Source: a virus. Taken from it: 64,000 nucleotides of DNA. The stretch lies in the IMG/VR virus record IMGVR_UViG_3300042484_002853, positions 1 through 64,000 of that record; one strand, given 5' to 3'. Of the stretch, positions 23,707 to 33,543 are shown in pieces. Each line of letters starts with the position of its first letter. Positions within the stretch are counted from its first letter, which is position 1. A program made the position numbers and the translations under genes. Below the pieces are notes generated by a model that saw only the letters and a program-made list of their open reading frames with translations, had not been told where the DNA came from and made no database searches.

Positions 23707-24225
23707 TTATTTCTTATAAAACAAATTTTTAAATTTATTTTTGATTATAAAATAACTATTAGTACCTGTTTCTAACACAAAATAATCATCAAAATGTTTA
23801 CGTAAAATAAGCATATAAAAATTAGCTCTTCTAGTATCATTAGTATAGAAGTTAATAATATCGGGTTTGAATCTGTTAGTATAAATTTTTAAAAATCCAA
23901 AAACATTAGCAGCAACTTCAAATTGTTCAAAACCATTAGTTGCTTCGTGTGAACCATTAGCTCTAAATTCTACAGTTGGTAATACTTTTGTAATAGAAAA
24001 TATTTTATTTAAAATATCGTTATCTATTATGTTATATATTTCAGGATTTATTGATTTAGATGAAAAGAAAATATCAACACTGTAGTTTATACCTGATTTA
24101 GTTGAAAATTGTCCATTTGAATAAGCTGCGGATAAACGTATATTTGTAAATGTAGTTTCATCAGTGTTTATTTTATCTGATATTTCATTTATTTTATGTT
24201 TAATTAAAGTCTTCAAAATTGGCAT
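23707..24225 (-). CDS. hypothetical late protein
   Basis: 172 aa, not recognised. Contains FRANGSHEATNGFEQFEVAANVFG and mixed alpha/beta character. It overlaps the preceding 96-aa gene by 26 nt, and both follow a late-type promoter at 24496, so both may be tail or head components. Confidence 0.55.
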   Translation of the reverse strand: MPILKTLIKHKINEISDKINTDETTFTNIRLSAAYSNGQFSTKSGINYSVDIFFSSKSINPEIYNIIDNDILNKIFSITKVLPTVEFRANGSHEATNGFEQFEVAANVFGFLKIYTNRFKPDIINFYTNDTRRANFYMLILRKHFDDYFVLETGTNSYFIIKNKFKNLFYKK

Positions 24226-24490
24226 ATAATTTATTGTTTAATTTTTTAGAAGTTCCAAGCAAGGTATTATCATTAATAAAGTTTTTAATAATTCTTTGTA
24301 ATTTACTTTTTATTTTATCATCACATATTATATCAATAAAATAAGTTTGGTTTGAGTATTTTCTAATAATCAAATCTTTTAAAATAAAATAATTAAAACC
24401 AACTGCTTTATTTTCAAATATATGTTCAAAAACAAAACCTTGTTTATTATAGAATTTTAATATTATAGGTACATTATCCTGATTCAACAT
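24200..24490 (-). CDS. hypothetical late protein
   Basis: 96 aa, not recognised. Beta-rich start (NVPIILKFYNKQGFVFEHIF) and a Lys-rich second half. First gene of a two-gene unit behind the minus-strand late element at 24496. Confidence 0.55.
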   Translation of the reverse strand: MLNQDNVPIILKFYNKQGFVFEHIFENKAVGFNYFILKDLIIRKYSNQTYFIDIICDDKIKSKLQRIIKNFINDNTLLGTSKKLNNKLYANFEDFN

Positions 24491-24495
24491 AATAT

Positions 24496-24512
24496 TTTAT
24501 TAATAAATAGTT
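24496..24512 (-). promoter_or_regulatory. late-type promoter element
   Basis: Minus-strand ACTATTTATTAATAAAA ending 6 nt before the 96-aa gene. Confidence 0.6.
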
Positions 24513-24526
24513 TAATTTGTATAAGG

Positions 24527-24542
24527 CTCTATTTATTAAAAA
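24527..24542 (+). promoter_or_regulatory. late-type promoter element
   Basis: CTCTATTTATTAAAAA, ATG of the 982-aa gene at 24546. Same CTCTATTT variant as before the tail tube gene. Confidence 0.55.
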
Positions 24543-24545
24543 CAC

Positions 24546-27494
24546 ATGGCTACCGGAGTTAAAACAAGAAGTCAAGCTATAAAAGATGCGTTACAGGCAC
24601 GTAACTATTATACACCAACAAATACTTACGATATTAATAATAATTCTGTTACACAAGCTTTAAATGCTGTTAATCAATATAGTAATTTTGACTTAAGAAA
24701 TAGTTTTATAACAAATTATGTTGAAGGTTCATTAATACAAGACTCACCAATCGTACAAAATGCACAAATACAACAATTAAAATTCTTGACATTAAATACA
24801 GCACAAAAGGTTGTTCAAAACCAAATGCCTGTGTTTAACATGAATCAAGGTGGTAATTTATTGAGTAAAGCAAAAGATTTTTTTACTGGCAAGGCTTATA
24901 GATTCAGAAGTTTAGCCATTACTTCTAAAGATGCACAAAATAAAGAAATAATTAGTATCAATAATTTAACAAGTTTAGTTGTTGGAGGTATTGACCACGG
25001 TTACAGTAAAAGTATGTTTGAAAAAATATATGGTGGTAACATGATTGGTTCTTATACTGATACCTTTAATGTTAAAAATATTATGGATTTCAACTATAAC
25101 ATTTTAGGTGATTTTACTAAAGACCATATTGTTAATTTAAGTAATCAAAACTTTTATGGTCCTAGAAGAAATGGTTCAGTTGATAGAGCAACCAACAAAG
25201 CTTTATTAAATAATTTAGTTAGTGGTGATTATTTCCAATATTTGGGTACAGATACAGACGCACAAAGAAGTTATCTAGAAAAAACTATTAATAGTTTAGG
25301 TATAGGATATGAGTTTTATACACCATCAGTAAATGGTCAAACACAAACTGAATATGATGCATTCTTAGCATACAATGGTACTAAACCTGAAAATGATAGA
25401 AAAATAGAACAAGATTTTGGTTTTGGTTCTACACAAAAAGTTGTTAATGGTAGGGTTGAAAATTTAGAAGGTGTTTTTAACATTAAAGATGCACCAGATA
25501 CAGGTGCTAAAAGAGGTATTTTATATTTTACTAAAAAAATATTAGAAACACAAAATGGAAAACATTTGGCTGGTGATAACATTGAATATATAGAAGCTAA
25601 AGGTACAAATGGAAATCCGGATGTTGTTACTTATAGAGGTAGAGGTAAGTGTAGAAGTTGGACCAATACTTTTGGTACAGGTAGTGGACATGACCAATAT
25701 GGTTCCGATTTACCTAATCAATTATTAACATTTAACCAATTTAATGGTGGTAATGGTGTACAAAACAGTGTTATGAGAGATACTGTTAGACCTAACATTC
25801 ACCCTAAATTAGGTAAACCCGAAGAAGATAAGTCTAGATATATGTTTTCTATGGAAAATCTAGCTTTTGATACAGGTAGTTATGCAGACTTACCAAAATC
25901 AGAACAAGGTTATTTTGGTGGTCGTTTAATGTGGTTTGCTCCTTACGGTATTGAATTCAGTGAACAAACAGCAGCTAACTGGGAATCTCATAAATTTGTA
26001 GGTAGACCAGAACCTGTTTATAGTTATAATGGTGCTGAAAGAAGTGGTACTTTATCTTTTATGTTAATAATGGATTACCCCTTAAGTGATTATAAATTGG
26101 ACCAAATGGATTATTCTGACCCGAATATTATAAATAAAATATACAAAAGTTGCGAAGATGAAGTTAAACCTAAAAATAACACAAACAAACAAGTAACTAA
26201 AATACAAAGTATTAAAAGATTAGATGTTGAAGGTAATAGTGATTTAGTTGAACCCATGTATAACCTAACAGTTTATTATGATAATGATAGTAATACTATT
26301 GATATTGGTTATAACCCTAAAGGTTACAATGATGAATATAATAATAAAGTAAACATAGTAAAACAATTAATTAATTCACCAAAAGGTAATGACCATGAAA
26401 TTACTATACACGGATATTGTTCAGCTAGATATAAAGAAAATTACAATGCTAAATTAGGTTTTAGAAGAGCTTACGCTTTAATGAAAGCGTGTTATCAAGG
26501 TTCACTAAAAACTCCTGATAATTTTGTTGATGAAACATTTACTTATAAAAAAGATTCAAAAGGTAACAGAATCGAAATCACATCAGGTGATACTTTTACA
26601 CAATTTACTAGTGGTACGGTATTTAAATTTGTGTCTTCAGACAATAGTAATATAGTTTTCAATATTATATCTTATGGTGAAAATTTGAGTAAATCACAAG
26701 ATACTGTTACAGATGATGCAATTAAATCACGTAAAGGTTTTGTTTACAATATTACACCCACTAAACAGGCTCAATCAACAACTTTAAATAATCAAGTTTT
26801 AGTTATTGACCAAACAACAATTATTTCACAACCAACGCAAACAACTGATGCTTTAGAAAATAATGTATATCAAGACTGGGAATCTCAATCAACAATAGGT
26901 AAGAGTGGTAACGATTTATTAGATATAGATTTTGCTAGACCTAATAAATTAGGTTCTGGTTACATGGACACCTTTATTCCAACATATCATAGCCAAACAC
27001 CTTACGATTTTCATAACAGATTAACTTTCTTGAACCAATGTATGAGACCTGGTAGAACTTTATCATCTAATGATAAACAATATGTACCTAATAACAGTGT
27101 ATTCGGAAAACAACCTGTAATTATATTAAGACTTGGTGATTTTTTACACACTAAGTTGATTATCACAAACTTAGACATTAAATATGAACAGTTATGGGAT
27201 TTAAATCCTAACGGTCATGGTGTACAACCGATGGTAGCAAAGGTAAACTTAGCTGTTAAAATAATTGGTGGTCAATCACTTGCAACACCAATAGCACAAC
27301 TACAAAATGCTATTTCTACCATGTTCTACGCTAATAGTACGTTCAGACCTAAAGGACAAACTTTTGACCCATTCAATCCTGAAGTAAACAAACAAATGAA
27401 TAACGCTAGTACAACAGAAAAAAATCAAATAGGTAGATATAACACTGAACGTAATACAAGAAATACAGAAATAGAAAAATTACCAAAAGCTTAA
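24546..27494 (+). CDS. large tail or baseplate protein with OmpA-like segment
   Basis: 982 aa, late promoter upstream. Not assignable to one T4 gene. The segment about 600-655 (NDHEITIHGYCSARYKENYN then LGFRRAYALMKAC) follows the OmpA C-terminal pattern in which G-x-(C/T)-(S/D) is followed by N-x-x-L-x-x-x-RA; that fold binds peptidoglycan. The C-terminal 120 residues (VIILRLGDFLHTKLIITNL, then YEQLWDLNPNGHGVQPMVA) look like a tail or baseplate beta domain. Together this suggests a baseplate or tail-tip component that could touch the cell wall. The domain calls are from pattern only. Confidence 0.6.
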   Translation: MATGVKTRSQAIKDALQARNYYTPTNTYDINNNSVTQALNAVNQYSNFDLRNSFITNYVEGSLIQDSPIVQNAQIQQLKFLTLNTAQKVVQNQMPVFNMNQGGNLLSKAKDFFTGKAYRFRSLAITSKDAQNKEIISINNLTSLVVGGIDHGYSKSMFEKIYGGNMIGSYTDTFNVKNIMDFNYNILGDFTKDHIVNLSNQNFYGPRRNGSVDRATNKALLNNLVSGDYFQYLGTDTDAQRSYLEKTINSLGIGYEFYTPSVNGQTQTEYDAFLAYNGTKPENDRKIEQDFGFGSTQKVVNGRVENLEGVFNIKDAPDTGAKRGILYFTKKILETQNGKHLAGDNIEYIEAKGTNGNPDVVTYRGRGKCRSWTNTFGTGSGHDQYGSDLPNQLLTFNQFNGGNGVQNSVMRDTVRPNIHPKLGKPEEDKSRYMFSMENLAFDTGSYADLPKSEQGYFGGRLMWFAPYGIEFSEQTAANWESHKFVGRPEPVYSYNGAERSGTLSFMLIMDYPLSDYKLDQMDYSDPNIINKIYKSCEDEVKPKNNTNKQVTKIQSIKRLDVEGNSDLVEPMYNLTVYYDNDSNTIDIGYNPKGYNDEYNNKVNIVKQLINSPKGNDHEITIHGYCSARYKENYNAKLGFRRAYALMKACYQGSLKTPDNFVDETFTYKKDSKGNRIEITSGDTFTQFTSGTVFKFVSSDNSNIVFNIISYGENLSKSQDTVTDDAIKSRKGFVYNITPTKQAQSTTLNNQVLVIDQTTIISQPTQTTDALENNVYQDWESQSTIGKSGNDLLDIDFARPNKLGSGYMDTFIPTYHSQTPYDFHNRLTFLNQCMRPGRTLSSNDKQYVPNNSVFGKQPVIILRLGDFLHTKLIITNLDIKYEQLWDLNPNGHGVQPMVAKVNLAVKIIGGQSLATPIAQLQNAISTMFYANSTFRPKGQTFDPFNPEVNKQMNNASTTEKNQIGRYNTERNTRNTEIEKLPKA

Positions 27495-27496
27495 TA

Positions 27497-27532
27497 AAAT
27501 CTCTCTTAATTAATTTTAAGAGAGATTTTTTA
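27497..27532. terminator. bidirectional terminator
   Basis: AAAATCTCTCTTAA ... TTAAGAGAGATTTTTT hairpin between the convergent 982-aa and 328-aa genes. Confidence 0.8.
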
Positions 27533-27533
27533 T

Positions 27534-28520
27534 TTAATGATTTGTATTCTCAAAAGTTGGCACTACAGGTGTAGGGAACGGTTTGAAAATTTTATATAAC
27601 TTAAATATGTTACCGTTATCAACAGATTTGTAAATAACATTTTCTATGTCACTAAAATAAATAACGTTATTAATTTTATATATATTTGTCAAATGACCAT
27701 CATTATTTTCAAAAGTTAATAAGAAAGGTATAAATTTTTTCAAATTTACATCATACTGCTTATACATATAATTTAAATAAACTTTACTCCTAGTCCAAGT
27801 TTTCATATTATCAATACTCCTAAGTAATATTTCAGTACCATCATTAAGCGGTTTAGTAAAATCATAATATTGAAATGATAAAAACCAAACACCATCAATA
27901 TATGTTAAATTCCCTGACTCCATTCTACCTATTTGAATATTTCTTACACCACGAAACTTGTAATAAATTTCAAGAGTTTCACTAGATGGTTGCCCACTAT
28001 TAGGGTTTTTATTGATTACATCTTCAACTTCTTTAATTGTCTCATTACGATTATAATTAATTGTTTCATTAAATAAACCTGATTCAGACAAATCACCGAC
28101 ATAGGTTATGGAACTATCAGAATACCTAAATTTATAAAACTCCATTGTTTTAACAAAAATAATACATTCATCATCATTAATACAATAACTCCCAACTATA
28201 TTACTTTCAATTGAATAAACCATAGACTGCTTTATATACCACCAATTACATGTGTTATTATATGAAACGGTATTCTCAACTCTTACAGGTTTTTTATTAT
28301 CTATAGTATAATAATATTTCATTACTGTTCGCCCCAATTTTTCATCATAACTATACTCATTTTTAGTTTTTAATCTATGATTTGTATATTGTTTTTCTTT
28401 ATAATGTTTAAATTCATATTTATACATATAATCAGGCAACACAACACTATCATTTTGTGCAATAACATTTTGTAAGCTTATCCCTAGGATAACAAACAAC
28501 ATAAATAATATTTTTTTCAT
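27534..28520 (-). CDS. predicted secreted protein
   Basis: 328 aa. Clear signal peptide MKKILFMLFVILGISLQNVI followed by AQ at the likely cleavage site. The mature part is rich in Tyr, Asn and Lys with repeated beta strands (for example FWLSFQYYDFTK-type segments) and no recognised domain. Export to periplasm, surface or outside is predicted. A middle-type promoter at 28556 precedes it. Possibly a superinfection or surface-modifying factor, but that is a guess. Confidence 0.65.
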   Translation of the reverse strand: MKKILFMLFVILGISLQNVIAQNDSVVLPDYMYKYEFKHYKEKQYTNHRLKTKNEYSYDEKLGRTVMKYYYTIDNKKPVRVENTVSYNNTCNWWYIKQSMVYSIESNIVGSYCINDDECIIFVKTMEFYKFRYSDSSITYVGDLSESGLFNETINYNRNETIKEVEDVINKNPNSGQPSSETLEIYYKFRGVRNIQIGRMESGNLTYIDGVWFLSFQYYDFTKPLNDGTEILLRSIDNMKTWTRSKVYLNYMYKQYDVNLKKFIPFLLTFENNDGHLTNIYKINNVIYFSDIENVIYKSVDNGNIFKLYKIFKPFPTPVVPTFENTNH

Positions 28521-28555
28521 TTTACTTATTAATTTAAATCGTTAATTAATGATTC

Positions 28556-28581
28556 TAACGCAAATCTAAACAAAAGGTTTC
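28556..28581 (-). promoter_or_regulatory. middle-type promoter
   Basis: Minus-strand GAAACCTTTTGTTTAGATTT then GCGTTA, 36 nt upstream of the secreted-protein ATG. Best-conserved copy of the motif. Confidence 0.7.
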
Positions 28582-28599
28582 ATAAATTCTAAATTATTT

Positions 28600-31500
28600 T
28601 TAAGAACTTGCTAATTTAACCAAGAAATCTATGTTTAATTTACCATTTTTGTCTTTATTACACATGTAATCAAATACTTTTCGATTCATTGTAACAAAAT
28701 CAGGTCGTTTACTAATATACATACCGGTTGTTCTTTGTCCTAATCTTAACCCTTTAATTGGATTATTTGTTGCATAAACGGTAACACAACTATTTGGTAA
28801 TTTTAACTTGGTTATGTTATTATTATCAACACTAAGATTAGTTAATCCTTTATTTAATTTAACGTTAACTAATTTATTGTTATTAGCATTAAAATTTAAA
28901 ACAGATGTACCTGTTTTAAGATTAAGTAAATTATTATTAGAAACATCAAATGTTTGAACTGTGTTTGATAAAACCAAATTAGTTAGTTTGTTATCTTTAG
29001 CGTTAACATTAATACAACCATCGGGTATTACTAATTCAGTTAAATTATTATGTGAAACATTCAATTCTTCACAACCACCTACTAAATCAATAGTTTTTAA
29101 ACTATTATTATGTGCGTTAATGTCTTTAACATAACCCAATAAACTAAGTGATTCTAATTTATTATTGTCAATAATATTTAATTTATCTAAAGTTTGTTTA
29201 ATAACCAAATCAGTTAATAAAGAAAATGAAATAGTTAATTCCTTTAATTTAGAATCATCAGGTATGATTAATTCAGATAAATCTTTACATTGCGTTGCAT
29301 CTAAACTAATAAGTGAAGAAGGTAAAATCAACTTAGATATTGTTGTTGATTTAATAGATAAATGTAAAACACCTTCAGGAATTATAATATCTTTAATGAA
29401 GAAAGAAACATGATTAAATTTATTTAAATTTATCTTTCCATCAATAACAGGTAGTTTAATTTCATTTTCACCATTCAAACCTGTCTTAAATGTAATAAAT
29501 ATATCATCATCTTTTGAATTTAAAGGTTTAACAAAACAATCATCAAGTAATCTATTCAAGAAATAATAAGATTGATGTAATCCACTATCTAACGTTTCCA
29601 AATTAATACTAAGTCTATATTCATCTAAAACTTCAAAAATCATAGATGCATTCATTAGTATTTTTCCACCCAATGCTTTATTAGTTGTACCTATGATTGA
29701 TTTTACTAGTTTACGGTCAAACAATCTAGTACTACTTGAAGGTGTGTCTTTAACAAAAGATACAAGATACCCTGAAACACAATCATAATCAACTTGAGAA
29801 TAAGAATGTCTAAATATTAGGTTATGGTTAAGTGAACCAGGGTTATCAACAACAAAATATTGACAATTTTCATTAAACTGGTCTTCAAGTAAATAGAAAT
29901 CACCTTTGTAATGTTTAGTTCTAACATCAGCATCACTAGTTAAATGTGTTTTATTTTCATTATCACCAATCAACACCAATTTAGGTGATTTAAACCCTTT
30001 TATATCACAATTATGTAACATATTATTATAAATGAAAGTTAATGATTCTTTTGGTTGGATTGAATCTATGTTTAGTATCTTCTTAGTCGATAATATGGTT
30101 TCTAATTTTTCATGCTGTTTTAAATAAATTGCACTTCTATCTTTAACATCAAAACCAAAACCTAAATAATTTATATAATCCAACAACTTTGATTTCATTA
30201 TATAAGTATTACTATGTAAAATCTTATCAGAAGTTGATGCATATATTTTATAAACGTTTTTACGTAACATGTGAGCATCTAGACGTTTATCATTATGTTT
30301 ACATAAACCAACAGTAGGATTCACTTCGTCATTTGACACTACTTTCCAATATTGTTTACTAAATTGATAACTATCATTCATTTTAGTACAAACCAGCACA
30401 TCATCACCAACATTAACATCACCTGCTTCACCTAATAAATAAAATGTACCCTCTTCATCAACAACAAAATGTTTTATTTTTGTTGTTATCGGTGATTGAG
30501 TTGTGTTGAATTTACATTTTTTAACAAGGGTTTTGATTAGTTGGAAATCGTTGTAAATATTTTGTCCAGTGTCAGCTAAAGCCGGATGTCCAATATTACC
30601 TAAAGCAGGTTTTAGTGTTATTACTTCATTTTTATCTAACCAAGTACTAACTGGGTTATTTTCATAATCGGTTGATAATAGTGTTATATTATCATGGTTT
30701 TGAATATGATATTGTTTTTTAATTGTTAAAATATTACTACTAGGAAAAGAACTTAATGAATATTCGCAAAAATAATTTTGATTACTTTCATTTATTAAAA
30801 ACTGATTACAATTTTCAATATAAAATAACTTATATTTATTAATCTGGACTTCATCAGTTTTTATTGAAATCTTTTTATATTCGATATCTTTAGATGATTC
30901 AAAATATTCTAATAATTTTGCATTGTTTTTAATAGAATACTTCCAATCATATCCATCTATAGCGTGATTTGAATCAAGAAAATTAATCAAATCATCAAAA
31001 TCAAGTTCTAATTTATCACATATTAAAATATTTATAAATAAATTTTTATTATTTATTTTTTCTATTAATGTATATGGAACATACGTTATGTTTGTTTTAA
31101 CATTAAAAGGATTACCTAAAAAATAATTTAAATCATTGTTAAGTTGTTCAGTTGGGTTGTTGTATTTAAAATTTAATATTGTGTTATATTTATTATTTTC
31201 AATACTAAATTCACCATCATGAACCATTAATTCTCTAACAACATCTTTAACTAACAGAGTTTTTTCTTCTTGGTTTTGCATAACTATTTTACTTTTAATT
31301 GTTGGAATAATTTCTTCATTTGTTTTAGTATAAGTTAAACTATAATAAAATTTATCACTCAATTCGTTAATATCATTTATTTCACCTGGTGGTGAACACA
31401 TAATATCACTAAATTTATTCAATAATAATTTTAATAAATCAGATGAGTTAATTTGTAATTTAAGTGATTCATCATGATTATAACAATTAGACACTAAAAC

Positions 31501-31731
31501 TATTTTTAATTTTTCCATTCTAACATCTAGTAAACTACCTATAACGACATCATTGTTATATTTATAGTAATAGTGTTCATAATATTTTATTGTACTTTTA
31601 TTTGAAGGTGAAAAACAAATTCTATATATAATTTCATTATCAACTCTTTCACCTTCAATAAAGAAGGAACCATCAGTTGGTTTCAAGTTATTTTCATTGA
31701 AAAACCTAAATAACATTTTTTCTTCTTGCAT
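28600..31731 (-). CDS. large leucine-rich-repeat protein
   Basis: 1043 aa. Residues about 1-760 are not recognised. From about 790 to 1000 there are about ten short leucine-rich repeats of 20-23 residues with the L-x-x-L-x-(V/L)-x-x-N-x-(L/I) core (LNVSHNNLTELVIPDGCINV, FDVSNNNLLNLKTGTSVLNF). Such repeats form a solenoid used for protein binding. No signal peptide is seen. A middle-type promoter lies upstream. Host-factor binding is plausible; the partner is unknown. Confidence 0.75.
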   Translation of the reverse strand: MQEEKMLFRFFNENNLKPTDGSFFIEGERVDNEIIYRICFSPSNKSTIKYYEHYYYKYNNDVVIGSLLDVRMEKLKIVLVSNCYNHDESLKLQINSSDLLKLLLNKFSDIMCSPPGEINDINELSDKFYYSLTYTKTNEEIIPTIKSKIVMQNQEEKTLLVKDVVRELMVHDGEFSIENNKYNTILNFKYNNPTEQLNNDLNYFLGNPFNVKTNITYVPYTLIEKINNKNLFINILICDKLELDFDDLINFLDSNHAIDGYDWKYSIKNNAKLLEYFESSKDIEYKKISIKTDEVQINKYKLFYIENCNQFLINESNQNYFCEYSLSSFPSSNILTIKKQYHIQNHDNITLLSTDYENNPVSTWLDKNEVITLKPALGNIGHPALADTGQNIYNDFQLIKTLVKKCKFNTTQSPITTKIKHFVVDEEGTFYLLGEAGDVNVGDDVLVCTKMNDSYQFSKQYWKVVSNDEVNPTVGLCKHNDKRLDAHMLRKNVYKIYASTSDKILHSNTYIMKSKLLDYINYLGFGFDVKDRSAIYLKQHEKLETILSTKKILNIDSIQPKESLTFIYNNMLHNCDIKGFKSPKLVLIGDNENKTHLTSDADVRTKHYKGDFYLLEDQFNENCQYFVVDNPGSLNHNLIFRHSYSQVDYDCVSGYLVSFVKDTPSSSTRLFDRKLVKSIIGTTNKALGGKILMNASMIFEVLDEYRLSINLETLDSGLHQSYYFLNRLLDDCFVKPLNSKDDDIFITFKTGLNGENEIKLPVIDGKINLNKFNHVSFFIKDIIIPEGVLHLSIKSTTISKLILPSSLISLDATQCKDLSELIIPDDSKLKELTISFSLLTDLVIKQTLDKLNIIDNNKLESLSLLGYVKDINAHNNSLKTIDLVGGCEELNVSHNNLTELVIPDGCINVNAKDNKLTNLVLSNTVQTFDVSNNNLLNLKTGTSVLNFNANNNKLVNVKLNKGLTNLSVDNNNITKLKLPNSCVTVYATNNPIKGLRLGQRTTGMYISKRPDFVTMNRKVFDYMCNKDKNGKLNIDFLVKLASS

Positions 31732-31767
31732 AACTATTTTACATGTTTATATGAACATTTCTAATTG

Positions 31768-31793
31768 TAACGCAAATCTAAATAAAAGGTTTC
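31768..31793 (-). promoter_or_regulatory. middle-type promoter
   Basis: Minus-strand GAAACCTTTTATTTAGATTT then GCGTTA upstream of the LRR gene. Confidence 0.7.
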
Positions 31794-31811
31794 AATAAAT
31801 CAACAAAATTA

Positions 31812-31842
31812 TTTGTTTAAATTAAAAATAATATTAATTTTG
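31812..31842 (+). promoter_or_regulatory. Bacteroidota-type promoter
   Basis: TTTG at 31812-31815, 19-nt gap, TAATTTTG at 31835-31842, 28 nt before the 147-aa gene that leads array G. Confidence 0.6.
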
Positions 31843-31869
31843 TAATTAATAAAAATAATCATTATAAAT

Positions 31870-32313
31870 ATGTATAAAAGAGTCAAAGTTAATCATCCAA
31901 TCAAATGGGATGAGAATGAGAATATAGTAATAACCATACGTTATAAAGAAAATAAAAAAATACACACCAAAAAAGTTAAATTAACATCAATATATAAAAT
32001 AGGTGTTGAATTTATAACTGAATACTATAAAAACGGTAATATCAAAGGTTTAAAAAGTAAAGGTTATATTATAGATAATGAATACCATAGAACAGAGATA
32101 CATTTTGTTTATCTTAAAAAAATAAGAAAAGCTTGTAGAATATATGGTATTATGGCTGTTATAAAAGAAGAACCAGTTACAGTAACATTACCAAATGAAA
32201 AAGAAATTACAAGAATAAATAAAGAATATGTTTGTAAATGGAAAAAAAATGTTACCTTTGCAACAACACAAAAAGAAGTTAGTGCTAGAAGACTTAAAAG
32301 AAATAAGATATGA
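31870..32313 (+). CDS. basic hypothetical protein leading array G
   Basis: 147 aa, very Lys-rich and basic (IRYKENKKIHTKKVKLTSIY), with repeated beta patterning and no recognised domain. Basic charge would allow nucleic-acid binding. Its stop overlaps the first array G unit (ATGA at 32310). Confidence 0.55.
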   Translation: MYKRVKVNHPIKWDENENIVITIRYKENKKIHTKKVKLTSIYKIGVEFITEYYKNGNIKGLKSKGYIIDNEYHRTEIHFVYLKKIRKACRIYGIMAVIKEEPVTVTLPNEKEITRINKEYVCKWKKNVTFATTQKEVSARRLKRNKI

Positions 32314-32456
32314 AACTTAAAATATTAAATACTGGACATTATTTTCATATTAATACGTTAGTATTAACTAGAGAATGGAAAAATCATAATTGGGAACATA
32401 GAAATAAATTAGTTATATTTATAAAAGATGAAACAAGATATTATAACTTAACATGA
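32310..32456 (+). CDS. array G unit 1 micro-ORF
   Basis: 48 aa, MKLKILNTGHYFH start, REWKNHNWEH in the middle, NKLVIFIK near the end followed by extra residues (DETRYYNLT): the usual stop is out of frame here. Confidence 0.7.
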   Translation: MKLKILNTGHYFHINTLVLTREWKNHNWEHRNKLVIFIKDETRYYNLT

Positions 32457-32620
32457 AACTTACAATACATGATATTTCTAAACATGATAAATCTAACGAG
32501 GATTTTAATTATTACGGATATTCAATTGGTAATGTTTCTAATATAAGAACTTGGACAATAGAAGAAATAATACAAACATATTCTTCCTTTATTAATGTAA
32601 TTACAATTTTAAAAAGATGA
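32453..32620 (+). CDS. array G unit 2 micro-ORF
   Basis: 55 aa, MKLTIHDISK start, RTWTIEEII in the middle, ends NVITILKR. Confidence 0.75.
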   Translation: MKLTIHDISKHDKSNEDFNYYGYSIGNVSNIRTWTIEEIIQTYSSFINVITILKR

Positions 32621-32754
32621 AACTTTACATAAGAAACAGAGTTATAGCTAAATTAATAACTACTAATAATATTAATTATTCAGATGGTTATTATAGTTTA
32701 AAAACTATAATTAACTATAAGTGGAATGATGTACTAATAACCTTTACAAGATGA
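32617..32754 (+). CDS. array G unit 3 micro-ORF
   Basis: 45 aa, MKLYIRNRV start, KWNDVLITFTR end. Stop overlaps the amidase start. Confidence 0.75.
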   Translation: MKLYIRNRVIAKLITTNNINYSDGYYSLKTIINYKWNDVLITFTR

Positions 32755-33311
32755 AACCAGAAATAACAACCAAAGAAACACCAAAGGATAGAATTATGTT
32801 AATCAATTCTTTGATGAAAGAACATGACTACACGGACAGATTATCTTTGCAACATGAAGTTATTCAACCACACTATATAATCAACAGAGAAGGTGTTTTA
32901 ACGCAATTTATGGATACTAAATTTCATAACAAGATTACAGGTATTAATAAAATTGATAGTTATAACATAACAATTTGTTTAGAAAATCTAGGTTGGTTGA
33001 AAGAAGTTGATAATGATACTTTTGAAAACTGGTATAATGTATTGGTACCAAGTGATGAAGTATTCAGAAAGAAATACATGGACCAAACTTTGTGGCATAA
33101 CTACACAAAAGAACAATATTCTACATTGAGAGTTTTACTAAAAGAATTACTAACTAAACACAATATAAAACGTGATTGTGTTTCACATATATTCCCAATA
33201 GATAACGTTGAAATGTATGAAGGTATCTTCTGTAGAGCAAACATTGGTTTAAATTACACAGATGTATCACCAGCGTTTAGTTTTAATGAAATTAAAAAGA
33301 TATTGAAATGA
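32751..33311 (+). CDS. N-acetylmuramoyl-L-alanine amidase-like protein
   Basis: 186 aa. HYIINREGVLTQFMD, FHNKITG, ITICLENLGWL, a Trp/Tyr region, EQYSTLRVLLKELLTKHNIK and VSHIFP follow the Amidase_2 (type-2 amidase) order: strand with His, substrate loop, helix, then a late His. Zinc-ligand assignment is by pattern. It would cleave the glycan-peptide bond of peptidoglycan. No signal peptide. Encoded as a cassette in array G, so it would be expressed with micro-ORFs instead of with late lysis genes, which is odd for a lysin. Confidence 0.75.
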   Translation: MKPEITTKETPKDRIMLINSLMKEHDYTDRLSLQHEVIQPHYIINREGVLTQFMDTKFHNKITGINKIDSYNITICLENLGWLKEVDNDTFENWYNVLVPSDEVFRKKYMDQTLWHNYTKEQYSTLRVLLKELLTKHNIKRDCVSHIFPIDNVEMYEGIFCRANIGLNYTDVSPAFSFNEIKKILK

Positions 33312-33430
33312 AATTGGTAAGAACAAATATAAATTTAAAACTCGTCTGTAATGTTTCAGTAGGCTATATTACGTATGAAAAATTAATAACAATTGGTTTG
33401 TATGATACAATAATAACATTACTAAGATGA
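33308..33430 (+). CDS. array G unit 4 micro-ORF
   Basis: 40 aa, MKLVRTNINLKL start, ends DTIITLLR. Start overlaps the amidase stop. Confidence 0.75.
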   Translation: MKLVRTNINLKLVCNVSVGYITYEKLITIGLYDTIITLLR

Positions 33431-33543
33431 AAATACAACTAAATAATTCAACCAGATTTAATAAAGATTGGTTTAATGAGTTTCAACCTAATTATGATTT
33501 AAATAATAAAGTACATAATAGAATTTATATTTACTGGAGATGA
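33427..33543 (+). CDS. array G unit 5 micro-ORF
   Basis: 38 aa, MKIQLNNSTRFNKDWF start, ends NRIYIYWR. Confidence 0.75.
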   Translation: MKIQLNNSTRFNKDWFNEFQPNYDLNNKVHNRIYIYWR

